Shown: positions 4,706 to 5,415 of the stretch, piece by piece
Numbering within the stretch: the stretch's first letter is position 1
Layout: each line of letters starts with the position of its first letter
Assembly (NCBI GenBank): GCA_031323845.1
Contig: JAVIYP010000102.1
Coordinates: 1-5,415 of the forward strand
Direction: 5' to 3'
Length of the DNA stretch: 5,415 nt
Source of the DNA: PUPG01 sp031323845
GTDB lineage: Bacteria; Bacteroidota; Bacteroidia; Bacteroidales; UBA7960
Program-made: the position numbers and the translations under genes
Notes under the pieces: generated by a model
What the model was told of the DNA's origin: nothing
Database searches by the model: none
The model's input: only the letters and a program-made list of their open reading frames with translations

Positions 4706-5415
4706 TATCCTGCCTTTGCTCATTATTGGCAGCTCCCTCATACCCGGTGTTCTGATCCTGATGCTACGGGAGGATCAGCTCAAAATGCGCACTTTTCTGA
4801 ATCTCCTTGGTGCCGTTGCCAAAGTCAGCTTAATCGCCTGGGTGTTTGCCGGCCACATGAGCGGTGAAGCGTATAGCTTTGTCTTCAGGCTGGCCCCCGG
4901 GTTGGACTTTGTCCTGCGTGTGGATCAGCTGGGACTTTTCTTTGCCACCCTTTCCGGGGTACTTTGGCTCATTACCACGCTGTATGCCATCGGTTACCTG
5001 GAAGGCGGAAAGCACCGGAGACGGTTTTTTGCTTTTTTCAGCTTCTGTATAACAGCCGCCACCGGCATCGCGCTGTCGGGAAACCTGATTACCTTCTTCA
5101 TATATTATGAATTTCTCACCTTGTCAACCTATCCGCTGGTCGTTCATTCCGGAACCGATAAGGCCGTGAATGCTGGCAGAACCTACCTGTGGTACACCAT
5201 CGGCGGCGGTACGATTTTGTTTTTGGGTATCGTCAGCTTGCATGTGATCGCCGGCCCCGTCAGTTTTGGCCAAACCGATATTATCGCCAGCCTGGTTTCA
5301 GAAAACACGACCCAGCTGACCATAATTTTCTTCCTTATGCTGGCGGGCCTGATGGTCAAAGCAGCGGTCTTTCCCCTGCACAGCTGGTTGCCCGTCTCGA
5401 TGGTTGCCCCGGCTC
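4692..5415 (+). CDS. second MrpD/MbhH-like proton-conducting transporter subunit, N-terminal part (runs off right edge)
   Basis: ATG 4692 follows a near-perfect ribosome binding site and opens a frame of 241 complete codons reaching the right edge. It belongs to the same Proton_antipo_M superfamily as mrpD but is clearly diverged. Key residues present are E140 in NLITFFIYYEFLTLSTYPLV (helix 5) and K223 in AGLMVKAAVFPLHSWLP (helix 7), followed by SMVAPA, the beginning of the VAPTPVSALLH-type segment. Residues 71-104 (VDQLGLFFATLSGVLW then TLYAIGYLEGG) match the N-terminal part of MbhH/MrpD-like subunits. Mrp operons of the variant with a fused A-tail/B subunit commonly carry two or three such D-type genes in a row, replacing the large MrpA. 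The first start codons overlap the end of mrpD by 14 bases, so it is in the same operon. The C-terminal half, including the helix 12 lysine, is not visible. A long MrpA-type protein is unlikely, as the A tail is already fused to MrpB, but cannot be excluded. Confidence 0.88.
   Translation, partial: MEANSILPLLIIGSSLIPGVLILMLREDQLKMRTFLNLLGAVAKVSLIAWVFAGHMSGEAYSFVFRLAPGLDFVLRVDQLGLFFATLSGVLWLITTLYAIGYLEGGKHRRRFFAFFSFCITAATGIALSGNLITFFIYYEFLTLSTYPLVVHSGTDKAVNAGRTYLWYTIGGGTILFLGIVSLHVIAGPVSFGQTDIIASLVSENTTQLTIIFFLMLAGLMVKAAVFPLHSWLPVSMVAPA

Overview
The window comes from a bacterial chromosome of moderate GC content. It holds two divergent transcription units separated by a long, partly AT-rich intergenic region. 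The strong AAGGAGGTGA ribosome binding site before the last gene and the tight 4-base ATGA overlaps fit a bacterium with conventional Shine-Dalgarno initiation. The subunit set is of a type I associate with anaerobic Firmicutes, Desulfobacterota and various Proteobacteria, but the sequence does not settle the phylum.

Left part (1-587, minus strand): the N-terminal 195 codons of a membrane protein with a TrkA-N/RCK-type NAD-binding domain. It runs off the left edge. It has two transmembrane segments around a pore-helix-like stretch that lacks a K+ selectivity filter, followed by a clear Rossmann fold. Upstream on the same strand is a possible 39-residue small ORF (685-804). The rest, to about 1303, is mostly non-coding. 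It contains two short dyads sharing ACAAT/ATTGT half-sites and a possible 46-codon ORF (1138-1278) just before the right-hand operon.

Right part (1304-5415, plus strand): a compact operon for an Mrp (Mnh/Pha)-type multisubunit cation/proton antiporter module, in the order mrpF, mrpG, a fusion of the MrpA C-terminal tail (MbhD/MbhE-like) with MrpB, mrpC, mrpD, and a second MrpD/MbhH-like proton-channel subunit cut by the right edge. Neighbouring genes overlap by 4 to 14 bases or are 9 bases apart, which implies co-transcription and translational coupling. The order is colinear with mbhB-C-D-E-F-G-H of archaeal membrane-bound hydrogenase, but no mrpE (mbhA) gene is seen before mrpF and no full-length mrpA is in the window.

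Together the plus-strand products should form a membrane complex exchanging H+ for Na+ (or K+). It could be a stand-alone antiporter or the ion-pumping arm of a redox complex encoded further downstream. The divergent RCK-type protein may be a nucleotide-sensing partner in cation homeostasis, but that link rests on proximity only. I see no mobile element, CRISPR array, tRNA or rRNA. The system is best described as a variant of a known antiporter family rather than a wholly new one.
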